Source of the DNA: an uncultured Clostridia bacterium
GTDB taxonomy: Bacteria; Bacillota; Clostridia; Oscillospirales; Oscillospiraceae
Length of the DNA stretch: 59,334 bases
Reading direction: 5' to 3'
Assembly (NCBI GenBank): GCA_946412355.1
Contig: CAMKGX010000006.1
Location: 1 to 59,334 of the forward strand
Part shown: positions 8,883 to 16,179 of the stretch, one piece after another
Layout: every line of letters starts with the position of its first letter
How positions within the stretch are numbered: the stretch's first letter is position 1
The notes under the pieces: model-generated
The model's database searches: none
What the model saw: only the letters and a program-made list of their open reading frames with translations
What the model was told of the DNA's origin: nothing
Program-made: the position numbers and the translations under genes

Positions 8883-9644
8883 ATGTCCAAAGAACAGTGC
8901 TATCGGGAACTCATTTCTGATGTAAGCCAGTACTATAAAGCACAAGAAGAGTTAAATAAGAATGATCCCGTATACTTAACCTGGTGCAAGGATTGCAAAG
9001 AAATCAATCTCTGGACATACTGGCAGGGACGGGGAAATCTGGACGCCAGAATTATGCTTGTTGGTCAGGACTGGGGCTGCCCTGAAGAACTGTCATCCAG
9101 CATTCAAAACATTCAAAGCATCAATCTTGGCGAAACAGAAGAATACCACTACGATACAACAAATCCGACAGACAAAAACCTTGTTAATCTCTTTCAGTCC
9201 ATCGGCATTGACATATCAAATGGGCGCAGAGACGACCGTCTCTTTTTCACCAACTTTGTTCTGGGTTATCGCAGCAAAGGATTAACTGGAAATTTCAAGG
9301 CACGGTGGGTCCGCGAAAGCATTTCCTTTTTCCGCAGGCTTGTAGACATCATCGAGCCGCAAATAATCATTTGTCTCGGGAAAAACACGTTTTGTGGCGT
9401 CCTCCACGCATTTGAACAGTCAATCAAGATTCGAAGATATAATGATTTCATCTCCAGTCAGCAAAACCCTATTCATATGAAACTGCCGTCAGGTAAACCT
9501 ATCAGCATATTTGCCGTGGCACATTGCGGCGCTATCGGCACATTGAATCGCAATCGGCCCAAAGATAGCCGCGGAAAAGATGGGATGGACCTCCAAAAAG
9601 AAGACTGGGCAAAGATCCGAGTGGCTTTAGAATCCTTATCTTGA
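8883..9644 (+). CDS. Uracil-DNA-glycosylase-superfamily protein
   Basis: A 253-residue soluble protein. IMLVGQDWG (about residues 58-66) resembles the water-activating motif of the UDG fold, FFTNFVLGYR the following strand with its Asn, IIEPQIIICLGKNTF the central strand, and VAHCGAIGTLNRNRP the second catalytic motif, usually HPSxxxxxR. UDG-fold enzymes flip out and remove damaged or foreign bases. The substrate is unclear, since D and W in motif 1 and HCG in motif 2 are not those of classical Ung. I chose the ATG at 8883 behind GAGGAGG (10 bases) over a TTG frame start at 8850. Adjacent to the GIY-YIG gene, so probably co-expressed. Confidence 0.6.
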   Translation: MSKEQCYRELISDVSQYYKAQEELNKNDPVYLTWCKDCKEINLWTYWQGRGNLDARIMLVGQDWGCPEELSSSIQNIQSINLGETEEYHYDTTNPTDKNLVNLFQSIGIDISNGRRDDRLFFTNFVLGYRSKGLTGNFKARWVRESISFFRRLVDIIEPQIIICLGKNTFCGVLHAFEQSIKIRRYNDFISSQQNPIHMKLPSGKPISIFAVAHCGAIGTLNRNRPKDSRGKDGMDLQKEDWAKIRVALESLS

Positions 9645-9675
9645 CTTTTCCCTTATTCTAAGCTACCATACCGAG

Positions 9676-9722
9676 AACGCTCCCGGGGAGCGGCAAATCT
9701 GCCGCCGCCACGGGAGCGTTTT
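9676..9722 (+). terminator. Hairpin terminator after the glycosylase-like gene
   Basis: AACGCTCCCG (9676-9685) pairs with CGGGAGCGTT (9711-9720) followed by TTC; the loop holds an inner hairpin, GCGGCA/TGCCGC. It lies 32 bases after the stop codon. Confidence 0.6.
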
Positions 9723-9946
9723 CATACGACCACATGTTTGACCACAATCGCCTTCGGAGGACGTGGAAACAGCGGAGAAAAGAGCGCCGGAGAGCAAGTT
9801 TCCCGGAGCGGAAAGGACCAAATGGTTTTCGTGCACATGTAACACCAGGTTCGAACCCCTTTGGGATGTCGAGGTTGGGTGTTCAAGTCACCTCACTCGG
9901 ACCACCAAGGATGTAAAGGATAATCCCTTTTCAGCCGTGGTTACTT
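9723..9946 (+). repeat. tRNA 3'-end fragment, likely island attachment site
   Basis: No protein gene is seen. Around 9876-9906 there is a T-arm-like stem, GGGTG-TTCAAGT-CACCT, with the conserved TTCRA loop, followed by a 7-base acceptor half CACTCGG, a discriminator A and CCA, as at the 3' end of a tRNA. No matching 5' acceptor half (CCGAGTG), D-arm or anticodon arm is found upstream, so the tRNA is incomplete. A second T-loop-like string, GGTTCGAACCC, lies just before it. Integrases often leave such a 3' copy at an island end, and base composition changes close to here. Confidence 0.45.
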
Positions 9947-10300
9947 TTATATTCCCAGCTTCTCCGTCCACTGGGCCTCCTTGAAGCCCACCAGAACGAA
10001 ATCCTTGCCCACCAGCAGCGGCCGCTTCACCATCATGCCGTCGCTACCCAGCAGAGCCAGCATCTCCTCCTCGCCCATCTCCGGCAGCTTGTCCTTTAGC
10101 CCCAGGGACTTATACAGCAGCCCACTGGTGTTGAAGAATTTCCGCAGCGGCAGAGCGCTCCGCTGCTGCCACGCCGCCAACTCCCGGGGCGCCGGGTTTT
10201 CCAGTTTGATGTCCCGGAAGTCATACGCCACGCCGTGCTCGTCCAACCACTTCCGCGCCTTCTGGCAGGTGGAACACTTGGGATAGCAGATAAAAGTCAT
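9947..10300 (-). CDS. ArsC/Spx-family thioredoxin-fold protein
   Basis: A 117-residue protein with the N-terminal redox motif CSTC (residues 9-12, in YPKCSTCQKA) and the family's later elements FNTSG, LLYKSLGL and KRPLLVG. This is the arsenate-reductase-like/Spx family. Members include arsenate reductases, YffB-type proteins and the RNA-polymerase-binding regulator Spx. The GLKDKLP segment and KRPL suit the YffB/ArsC-like branch more than Spx. No ars genes are adjacent, so an arsenic role is not supported. Confidence 0.85.
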   Translation of the reverse strand: MTFICYPKCSTCQKARKWLDEHGVAYDFRDIKLENPAPRELAAWQQRSALPLRKFFNTSGLLYKSLGLKDKLPEMGEEEMLALLGSDGMMVKRPLLVGKDFVLVGFKEAQWTEKLGI

Positions 10301-10318
10301 AGTTGCACACTCCTATTA

Positions 10319-11125
10319 TCATAATATGATTTCTTTTGCCCACTCTGTACAGGCATCAGATTCTTTTAAACATAGTTCCTGCCAAATACCCGCATAATAT
10401 ATCCCACTGCGGGGATCTTTGGCACTATTGATACGATTTCCGCAGATTTGATTTACATCGTATACTGGGTTTTTTACCCATGTAGCCTTGTTCTCGCCTT
10501 CTTTGGTCAGTACACGTTTTATGTCAAAGCGTAACAGTCCAGCGCCTGGCAGCCTGTCATCAAAGGACAGCGTTTCAGCCGCCTTATAAATGACATTTAA
10601 ACTGCTGGCTGTGTATGCATCAGAGGCGTGCGGATGCCACCATGCGTTTTTTTGCTGTACGGGTGTGTCCAGAATATCTCCTATTTGCAGATATCCCCAA
10701 ATCACCTGCAAATCCTTTCCCTTATAAAAATCTTTTCTGTTCCTCGCGTAAGAAAAAGAACCGTTCCTATTCTCAACACAGTGAAAATTACCGAAGAAGA
10801 GAAATAAATCGCCTTTTTCAATGCCGTTGTTTTTCAGATAGGCAGCGGATGAGCCCGTTTGACCGAACGCGGGAAACCATCCCTCAATCATACTGCCCCT
10901 ACGCTGCTGATCTAAATCTGGGTCAACGTGACAATGATTGCCGCCCTTGTAACGTAAATCCCGTAGGATTTTAGAGTAGGGAGTACCGTCATAATAGAGC
11001 GAATCGTATGTATCGCCGTCATAACTTGGGATTGGAAACGAAATCATGGAGCCGTTTTCAAAAAAAGGACTAACAATGCCGCCGTTGGATGAATCAAATC
11101 CCTTCCGGCTTAATATCACTTTCAT
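10319..11125 (-). CDS. Nmad3-family putative DNA-modification protein
   Basis: A 268-residue protein starting MKVILSRKGFDSSNGG and containing the family landmarks FGQTGSSAAYL, GDLFLFFG, VIWGYLQIGDI, WWHPHA and GAGLLRFD. It matches the nucleotide-modification-associated domain 3 (Nmad3), predicted in systems that make or read modified DNA bases; no activity is established. The ATG at 11125 follows GAGGATG and matches the usual family start. An in-frame ATG at 11158 has AAGGAGG at long spacing, but that site would sit at the transcript start. The gene is much more A+T rich than its neighbours and has no modification partner beside it, so it was probably acquired alone. Confidence 0.8.
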   Translation of the reverse strand: MKVILSRKGFDSSNGGIVSPFFENGSMISFPIPSYDGDTYDSLYYDGTPYSKILRDLRYKGGNHCHVDPDLDQQRRGSMIEGWFPAFGQTGSSAAYLKNNGIEKGDLFLFFGNFHCVENRNGSFSYARNRKDFYKGKDLQVIWGYLQIGDILDTPVQQKNAWWHPHASDAYTASSLNVIYKAAETLSFDDRLPGAGLLRFDIKRVLTKEGENKATWVKNPVYDVNQICGNRINSAKDPRSGIYYAGIWQELCLKESDACTEWAKEIIL

Positions 11126-11178
11126 TGATTTCACATCCTCAACATTATTTTCGACCATTTCAGCTGTTTGCCTCCTTC

Positions 11179-11206
11179 ATTATACATAATTTGCCCCAAA
11201 ACACAA
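11179..11206 (-). promoter_or_regulatory. Promoter of the Nmad3 gene
   Basis: TTGTGT (11206-11201), a 16-base spacer and TATAAT (11184-11179) on the minus strand upstream of the Nmad3 gene. Confidence 0.55.
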
Positions 11207-11222
11207 TCCGCAAATCACGCCC

Positions 11223-11252
11223 TTGCGCACCCCTGCCACAATATGATATAAC
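11223..11252 (+). promoter_or_regulatory. Promoter of the Nudix gene
   Basis: TTGCGC (11223-11228), an 18-base spacer and TATAAC (11247-11252), 46 bases before the Nudix ATG and divergent from the Nmad3 promoter. Confidence 0.5.
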
Positions 11253-11297
11253 ACTACTAAAGAAATCCAACACCACACTCCAAGAGAGGCCCCTACA

Positions 11298-11792
11298 ATG
11301 AATGAAAAAGAACAAAACTGCGGCTTTTGGCGCGGCAATAAGACGTTTCGCTATCGCGCCGCCGCGATCATCGTGGAGGATGGCTGCGTTCTCTTCGCCA
11401 CCAACGAACTGGACAACTATTACTATTCCGTAGGCGGCGCCGTCCACCTGGGCGAAACGGCGGAGGACGCCGTCAGACGGGAAGTGCAGGAGGAAACCGG
11501 GGTGGCCTACGAGATAGACCACCTGGCCGTCGTCCATGAGAACTTTTTTCAAGAAAAAGACGGTACCCTGGCGGGCTGCGAGGGCCATGAAATCACCCTG
11601 TATTTCCACATGAAGCCCCGTGGCAGCCGGGAGCTCCACAGCGAAAGCCGCACCGCAGGCGTCCGGGAGACCATGCACTGGCTGCCCATCGACCGGCTGC
11701 ACGAATACAGGGCCTATCCCACCTTCATGCAGACCTATCTCCAGTCGCCCCATACCGGCATCGAACACATCGTCACCGACGAGCGGACATAA
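11298..11792 (+). CDS. Nudix hydrolase
   Basis: A 164-residue enzyme with a complete Nudix box G-x5-E-x7-REVQEETGV near residues 50-72, which binds Mg and cleaves nucleoside diphosphates linked to another group. Beta strands before it (AAAIIVEDGCVLFATNE) match the fold. The exact substrate is not predictable. The next gene starts 26 bases later with its own AAAGGAG, so the two are probably co-transcribed. Confidence 0.93.
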   Translation: MNEKEQNCGFWRGNKTFRYRAAAIIVEDGCVLFATNELDNYYYSVGGAVHLGETAEDAVRREVQEETGVAYEIDHLAVVHENFFQEKDGTLAGCEGHEITLYFHMKPRGSRELHSESRTAGVRETMHWLPIDRLHEYRAYPTFMQTYLQSPHTGIEHIVTDERT

Positions 11793-11818
11793 GCCCCGCC
11801 GTCCAGAAAGGAGCGCCT

Positions 11819-12739
11819 ATGTCACCCATTTACCGCAATCGTGACCAAAAGGACGAAAGCAGCGTCATCGTCCTTCGCCAGACCAAGCCCGGCATCTGCG
11901 GCGGCACCGACGCCACGCTGGACACCGCCGCCCCCAAAACCATCCTTTCCCAGGATATGACCCTCTTTTCCGCCACTTCCGCCCTTCGTGGCGCCAGCCA
12001 TTCCCTGGGCTACGTCTCCGCCTTCGCGGTAGGGGCAGGGGAGGGGACGTTCCTGTTTCTGGAGACGGGAAATAGCTTCCGCTATCGTGATGAAAAACAG
12101 CGTATCATCGGCGTTGTAAAGGAAAATCCCTTCCCGGCTCTCGTGGAGTTGGCCCGGGACTGCGACCTGGCAAAGGACAACGGCTTCCACTCCACCACCC
12201 ACGGCCTTGGGGAGAATTACGGCGGCGAGATCGACGTATGGTACGCCTCCGGTGAGACCATCAGCGTGTCCAATAACCAGTCCCCGGTGCTGACCGACGA
12301 GGCCGGCGCAAAAATCGCCGCCCTGTTCCGCCAACTGCTCCAGGGCCCCGCCGTCTCTCTGCCGAACCCTGCCGATCTCCAAGCCCTCCGCCTCCGGGAG
12401 GAGCGCCCCAACGGCAGCTTCACCACTGTGGATATGACCGTCACCCCCGACGACGCCGCACTCCGACGCCACTACCATCCGGAAAACGGCCATGACAGCG
12501 AGACGACAGGTATACTGACAGCCGATGAACTGTCCGCCATCCGCGGCGTCATGGAAAAATGCGCCATCCTTGCCTGGGCCCACCTGCCGGGCGACGGCTT
12601 TACCCACCGGGAAAAGCGAACGCTGACTTTCACCTTCACCGACGGTCGGGAGATCACCGTCCCTGACGACCGCCTGCTGCCCCAGCAGTTTTGCGACGCC
12701 TTCAACGACATCCGTCATCTCTTGACCTCCCACACATAA
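11819..12739 (+). CDS. Hypothetical protein following the Nudix gene
   Basis: A 306-residue soluble protein with no signal peptide or membrane segment. The N-terminal third contains PGICGGTDAT and SLGYVSAFAVGAGEGTFLFLETG; the middle has THGLGENYGGEIDVWYASG; the C-terminal third reads LTFTFTDGREITVPDDRL, typical of a small beta domain. AAAGGAG precedes the ATG. I do not recognise a family or catalytic motif. Its place in a two-gene unit with a Nudix hydrolase is the only functional hint. Confidence 0.75.
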   Translation: MSPIYRNRDQKDESSVIVLRQTKPGICGGTDATLDTAAPKTILSQDMTLFSATSALRGASHSLGYVSAFAVGAGEGTFLFLETGNSFRYRDEKQRIIGVVKENPFPALVELARDCDLAKDNGFHSTTHGLGENYGGEIDVWYASGETISVSNNQSPVLTDEAGAKIAALFRQLLQGPAVSLPNPADLQALRLREERPNGSFTTVDMTVTPDDAALRRHYHPENGHDSETTGILTADELSAIRGVMEKCAILAWAHLPGDGFTHREKRTLTFTFTDGREITVPDDRLLPQQFCDAFNDIRHLLTSHT

Positions 12740-12742
12740 TGA

Positions 12743-12770
12743 AAAGGCCATCCCGCCGGGGATGGCCTTT
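12743..12770. terminator. Bidirectional terminator hairpin
   Basis: AAAGGCCATCCC pairs with GGGATGGCCTTT around a short loop, between two convergent genes; each strand has a short T run. Confidence 0.75.
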
Positions 12771-12787
12771 CTCGCTATAAGCCGCGT

Positions 12788-13372
12788 TCACTCCTGCTGC
12801 TCCGCCGGGTCCTGGAAGCGGATCACCATGGCGGGCACGCCGCCCACCACGGCGTAGTCCGGCACGTCGTGGGTCACCACGGCCCCCGCCGCCACCACGG
12901 CGTACCGCCCCACTGTCACGCCGGGGCACAGCGTCACGTTCATGCCCAGCCAGGCGTTCTTCTTCACCGTCACCTTGCCGTAGGTGTAAATGGTGTGCCG
13001 CCGGTTCATATCGTGATTGATGGTGGCGATGCGCAGCCCCGGTGCCGCCATGGCTCCGTCCTCAAATTCGATGCCGCCGGAGGCGGAAAAGATGGCGGAA
13101 TGGTTGATAAACACGTTTTTGCCGAACTTCACACGATTGCCGAAATCGCAGATAAACGGCGTCAGAATCCGCACGTCGTCCAGCTTTCGCCCAAACAGCT
13201 CCTCCAGATACGCCACATACCCGGGGTCGTCGGGCATGGCGGCGTTGGCCTTGGCGCACAGCGTCCGGGAGCGCATCATCTCCTCCACCGCCTCCCGGAA
13301 ATAGGGCTCCCGGGTGTCGGTGGGGCCGCCCTGGTCCATCAGCTTATACACGTATCCCTTTTCGTAGTCCAT
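12788..13372 (-). CDS. Sugar O-acetyltransferase, maltose/galactoside type
   Basis: A 194-residue left-handed beta-helix acetyltransferase. It has the N-terminal maltose-acetyltransferase helices (about 1-60) and the hexapeptide coil, with IATINHDMNRR giving the catalytic His and GVTVGRYAVVAAGAVVTHDVPDYAVVGGVPA the acetyl-CoA loop and coil end. It moves acetyl from acetyl-CoA to a sugar hydroxyl. The start at 13372 gives proper spacing to AAGGTGG; a GTG and ATG just upstream are in frame. It starts 11 bases after the flavodoxin gene ends. Confidence 0.9.
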   Translation of the reverse strand: MDYEKGYVYKLMDQGGPTDTREPYFREAVEEMMRSRTLCAKANAAMPDDPGYVAYLEELFGRKLDDVRILTPFICDFGNRVKFGKNVFINHSAIFSASGGIEFEDGAMAAPGLRIATINHDMNRRHTIYTYGKVTVKKNAWLGMNVTLCPGVTVGRYAVVAAGAVVTHDVPDYAVVGGVPAMVIRFQDPAEQQE

Positions 13373-13382
13373 CATGGCCACC

Positions 13383-13904
13383 TTACAGCACCCCGTTGTC
13401 CTTGAGCCACCGCCGCACGCTGTCGCCTGCCGACGCCGCCTGGCTGCCCCGGACGGACAGCCCCTTGCGCACCTCCGCGCCGGGGGCGTACTTGCGAATG
13501 TCCGCCTCGCTGCTGCCCATGCCGCTGCCCTCGTTGGTGCACAGGGGCAGGATCACCTTGCCGCTGAAGTCGAACTGCTCCAAAAACGTCACCACCGCCA
13601 TGGGCATGGTGCCCCAATAGTTGGGGTAGGCCAGCACCACCGTGTCGTAGCCGTCGATGGTGTCCAGAGTCTCCGCCAGCTCCGGCCGGGTGCCGGTCTG
13701 CAGGTCGTGCTTGGCCTGGTCGATGCAGGTCATGTACACCGGGGAATAGGGCTGGGCCATCTCGATCTTGAAGCTGTCGGCGTCCAGCATCTCCGCCATC
13801 TCCCGGCACACGATCTCCGTGTTGCCCACCTTCACGTAGCGCATCGCGCCGCCGAAATAGTTCTCATCCGCCCGGGAAAAATACGCAATTAATGTCTTTG
13901 CCAT
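13383..13904 (-). CDS. Flavodoxin-family protein
   Basis: A 173-residue protein with the flavodoxin start KTLIAYFSRADENYFG, where the loop after the first strand binds FMN phosphate, then YDTVVLAYPNYWGTMPMAV and the aromatic 90s loop. Electron carrier or FMN quinone-type reductase, cytosolic. The ATG at 13904 is preceded by AGGAGG at 9 bases; an upstream ATG at 13994 lies across the promoter region. It is divergent from the LysR gene and heads a two-gene unit with the acetyltransferase. Confidence 0.9.
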   Translation of the reverse strand: MAKTLIAYFSRADENYFGGAMRYVKVGNTEIVCREMAEMLDADSFKIEMAQPYSPVYMTCIDQAKHDLQTGTRPELAETLDTIDGYDTVVLAYPNYWGTMPMAVVTFLEQFDFSGKVILPLCTNEGSGMGSSEADIRKYAPGAEVRKGLSVRGSQAASAGDSVRRWLKDNGVL

Positions 13905-13940
13905 GGGTAATAGCCTCCTGTTCAATCCATTTCTGCCTCT

Positions 13941-13953
13941 ATTGTGCCACAAT
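13941..13953. promoter_or_regulatory. LysR-type operator between lysR and flavodoxin genes
   Basis: ATTGTGCCACAAT is a near-perfect palindrome (ATTGTG/CACAAT around one base) containing a T-N11-A LysR box, midway between the divergent starts. Confidence 0.55.
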
Positions 13954-13957
13954 ATTA

Positions 13958-13987
13958 TTGCAAAGTCCAATCGAAATGATATATAAT
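13958..13987 (+). promoter_or_regulatory. Promoter of the LysR gene
   Basis: TTGCAA (13958-13963), an 18-base spacer and TATAAT (13982-13987), adjacent to the palindromic operator, which fits autoregulation. Confidence 0.6.
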
Positions 13988-14021
13988 TAATCAAAATATT
14001 TAATCAAAAGGCGGCGAGGCA

Positions 14022-14906
14022 ATGACTACCAAGCAAATGGAATACTGCATCGAGCTGGCCCGCACCCGGAACTTCAGCCGTGCGGCGGAAAACCTGTTTG
14101 TCAGCCAGCCCACCTTTTCCTATCAGATTCGCCTGTTGGAGGAAGAGGTTGGCTTCGCCATTTTTGAGCGCAGCGGCAAGGGGGCGGCCCTCACCGCGGC
14201 GGGGGAGCAGTTTGTCACCGCCCTCACCGCCATCCGCCAGGACATTCAGCGGGCGGTGGAGCAGGGTCAGAACTTCGGCCAGCGCTACCGCGACAGCATC
14301 ACCGTCACCATGATGGTGCGCCAGGCCCTCCACTTTTTGCCGGAGGCCATGGAGACCTTTGGCCGCACCCATCCCCAGGTGCAGATCGTCCCACAGTTCC
14401 GCTATGAGGGCAGCGTGGAGGCCTTTCTCCGGGGCGAGGCCAACATGGTGCTGGCCCTTGCCGAGCAGGTGCGCCACGTCCCCGGCGTGGACGTGTATCC
14501 TCTGTATGAAAGCCGCATCTACCTCATCACCCGCCGCGATGACCCCCTGGCCCGGCAGGACAGGGTAGGGGAGGGCGACCTCCGGGGCCGCACGCTGATG
14601 GTGGGCGGCGGCTCGCCTCCCGCCCTGCGGGCGGTGCAGAACCGGCTGCTGGCCACCGGCATCGCCCATTTCAACAGTCCCGACCACGACACCACCCTCA
14701 CCAACGTAGCCGCCGGTCGCGGCGTGTGCCTGGCCCCCGGCTTCCTCAACGACCACAGCGGCCAGTTCGCCTGGATTCCCTACGACTGCGCCGAGCATTT
14801 CTCCTGCGTCCTCTGCACCCATCGGGAGGATCAGCGCCCGGCGGTGCGGGACTTCGTGACCCTGCTCCAAGCCTTGTACCGCAGCGCCGTGGCCTTCCCG
14901 CTGTAA
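14022..14906 (+). CDS. LysR-family transcriptional regulator
   Basis: A 294-residue regulator. The N-terminal winged helix (about 1-60) has RTRNFSRAAENLFVSQPTFSYQIRLLEEEVG, the usual LysR DNA-reading pattern, followed by a linker helix and a two-lobed effector domain from about residue 90 (SITVTMMVRQ, PQVQIVPQF). The effector is unknown. It is divergent from the flavodoxin-acetyltransferase pair with a palindromic T-N11-A site between them, so those genes are its likely targets. Confidence 0.95.
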   Translation: MTTKQMEYCIELARTRNFSRAAENLFVSQPTFSYQIRLLEEEVGFAIFERSGKGAALTAAGEQFVTALTAIRQDIQRAVEQGQNFGQRYRDSITVTMMVRQALHFLPEAMETFGRTHPQVQIVPQFRYEGSVEAFLRGEANMVLALAEQVRHVPGVDVYPLYESRIYLITRRDDPLARQDRVGEGDLRGRTLMVGGGSPPALRAVQNRLLATGIAHFNSPDHDTTLTNVAAGRGVCLAPGFLNDHSGQFAWIPYDCAEHFSCVLCTHREDQRPAVRDFVTLLQALYRSAVAFPL

Positions 14907-14912
14907 TCACCT

Positions 14913-14941
14913 TTGACCATCCCATAGAAATATGGTATGCT
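14913..14941 (+). promoter_or_regulatory. Promoter of the Pr6Pr-like membrane gene
   Basis: TTGACC (14913-14918), a 17-base spacer and TATGCT (14936-14941), 32 bases before the ATG. Confidence 0.5.
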
Positions 14942-14973
14942 TACCCTGACCAATCAAAAAGGAGAATCCGCCC

Positions 14974-15522
14974 ATGCCCTCCGCCATTTTGAATATCCTC
15001 ATCGCCATCCTCGTGTGCCAGGCGGTGGCCCGCCACATCCGAAAGCTGGGCGCCGTGGCCCTGCGGTATTTCACCGTGCTGTCCAATTTGTTTTGCGCCG
15101 CGTCCTGCCTGCTGGTGGCCGCCATGGGGTTAATTGGCTCGATTTGGCCCTGGGCGTTGACGCTGAAATTCGTCGCCACCGTGTCCGTCATGGTGACGCT
15201 CTTGACGGTCTTTGTGTTTCTGCTGCCCCAATTCGGCGCCAAATTCCTGCTCACCGGTCCGGATTTCTGGCTCCATCTGGCCTGCCCACTGCTGGCGCTG
15301 ACCACCTATCTCCTGTGGGACCGCCCCACGGTGACCGCCCCCACCGCCCTCCTGGGTGTGGTGCCGGTGCTGCTCTACGGCGTCGTCTACATGACCCAGG
15401 TGGTGTTCCGCCACAAATGGGAGGACTTTTACGGCTTCAACCGGGGCGGCAAATGGCCCGTCAGCTTCGCGGTGATGCTCATTGCCACCGCCCTCCTGAG
15501 CCTGCTGCTGGCCAGCGTATAA
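14974..15522 (+). CDS. Pr6Pr-like integral membrane protein
   Basis: A 182-residue protein of five or six hydrophobic helices. RYFTVLSNLFCAAS near residue 30, the middle segment LLTGPDFWLHLACPLLALTTYLLWD, and KWEDFYGFNRGG before the last helix match the bacterial Pr6Pr/FAR-17a-like membrane family, whose function is unknown. The conserved His and Asp in the fourth helix region could be functional. AAAGGAG precedes the ATG. Family assignment moderate. Confidence 0.7.
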   Translation: MPSAILNILIAILVCQAVARHIRKLGAVALRYFTVLSNLFCAASCLLVAAMGLIGSIWPWALTLKFVATVSVMVTLLTVFVFLLPQFGAKFLLTGPDFWLHLACPLLALTTYLLWDRPTVTAPTALLGVVPVLLYGVVYMTQVVFRHKWEDFYGFNRGGKWPVSFAVMLIATALLSLLLASV

Positions 15523-15532
15523 AAGATAATAA

Positions 15533-15575
15533 GATACCCGGCAGGGAGCGTCGTTCGCCATCCCTGCCGGGTATC
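15533..15575. terminator. Strong terminator between convergent genes
   Basis: GATACCCGGCAGGGA pairs exactly with TCCCTGCCGGGTATC around a 13-base loop, serving the genes on both sides. Confidence 0.75.
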
Positions 15576-15595
15576 ATTATGCCCAAATGCAGTTG

Positions 15596-16165
15596 TCAAT
15601 CCTCGTTCATCTCCGCCAAAAGGGCCGCGAATGTCGCCTGAAACTGCTGCTCCTCCCGGGCCACCGTCTCCCGGTATCGGGCGATTGCCTCTGTCGTCAG
15701 CACCTCCGCCCCCAAAAACCGCAGCCTTGCCGCGGCGGCGGGGGATTTTACAACGATTTGCCGGTACTCCGGCCCAATGGACAGCAGCCGCAGCGCCTGT
15801 TCCCGGGGCAAAAAGCCGCTGGTGACGATGCCCCAGGTGTCGTAGATGGTGTCGTTGGCAATGGGGCCCACGATGACGTCATATCCCGCCAAAGCGTCCG
15901 TTTCGCCACGCCGATTGCGAAAAATATAGTCAAACCACGCCTCGTCCCGGCTGAATTCTTTCACCCGTAGCCCACGGCAATCCAGCTCATATCTGTTAAG
16001 GTAAGTCACCTCACAGTTGCGCTGCCGTGCCCATCTCCGGGAGAAGGCCACGTCGTCCGTCAGATAAAACCCCTGCCCGAAGTCAGCGTTTTTCCGCCCC
16101 CGCAGCAGGTCGGGGGAGGGGATCACCGCAAACCCGGTGTGGTACAGCCGCATCACGTCCGCCAT
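15596..16165 (-). CDS. DUF3990 protein, ADP-ribosyltransferase-like
   Basis: A 189-residue protein. RLYHTGFAVIPSPD then RKNADFGQGFYLTDD and later WARQ match DUF3990, a family placed in the ADP-ribosyltransferase fold group from sequence patterns; the Y/H strand and FGxGFYxT pattern are the NAD-binding region in related folds. No experimental role is known to me; some relatives are suspected toxins or effectors. It lies 15 bases after metH on the same strand, so it may share that transcript. The ATG at 16165 follows AAGGGGGG; a GTG frame start is 9 bases upstream. Confidence 0.75.
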   Translation of the reverse strand: MADVMRLYHTGFAVIPSPDLLRGRKNADFGQGFYLTDDVAFSRRWARQRNCEVTYLNRYELDCRGLRVKEFSRDEAWFDYIFRNRRGETDALAGYDVIVGPIANDTIYDTWGIVTSGFLPREQALRLLSIGPEYRQIVVKSPAAAARLRFLGAEVLTTEAIARYRETVAREEQQFQATFAALLAEMNED

Positions 16166-16179
16166 AGGGAACACCCCCC

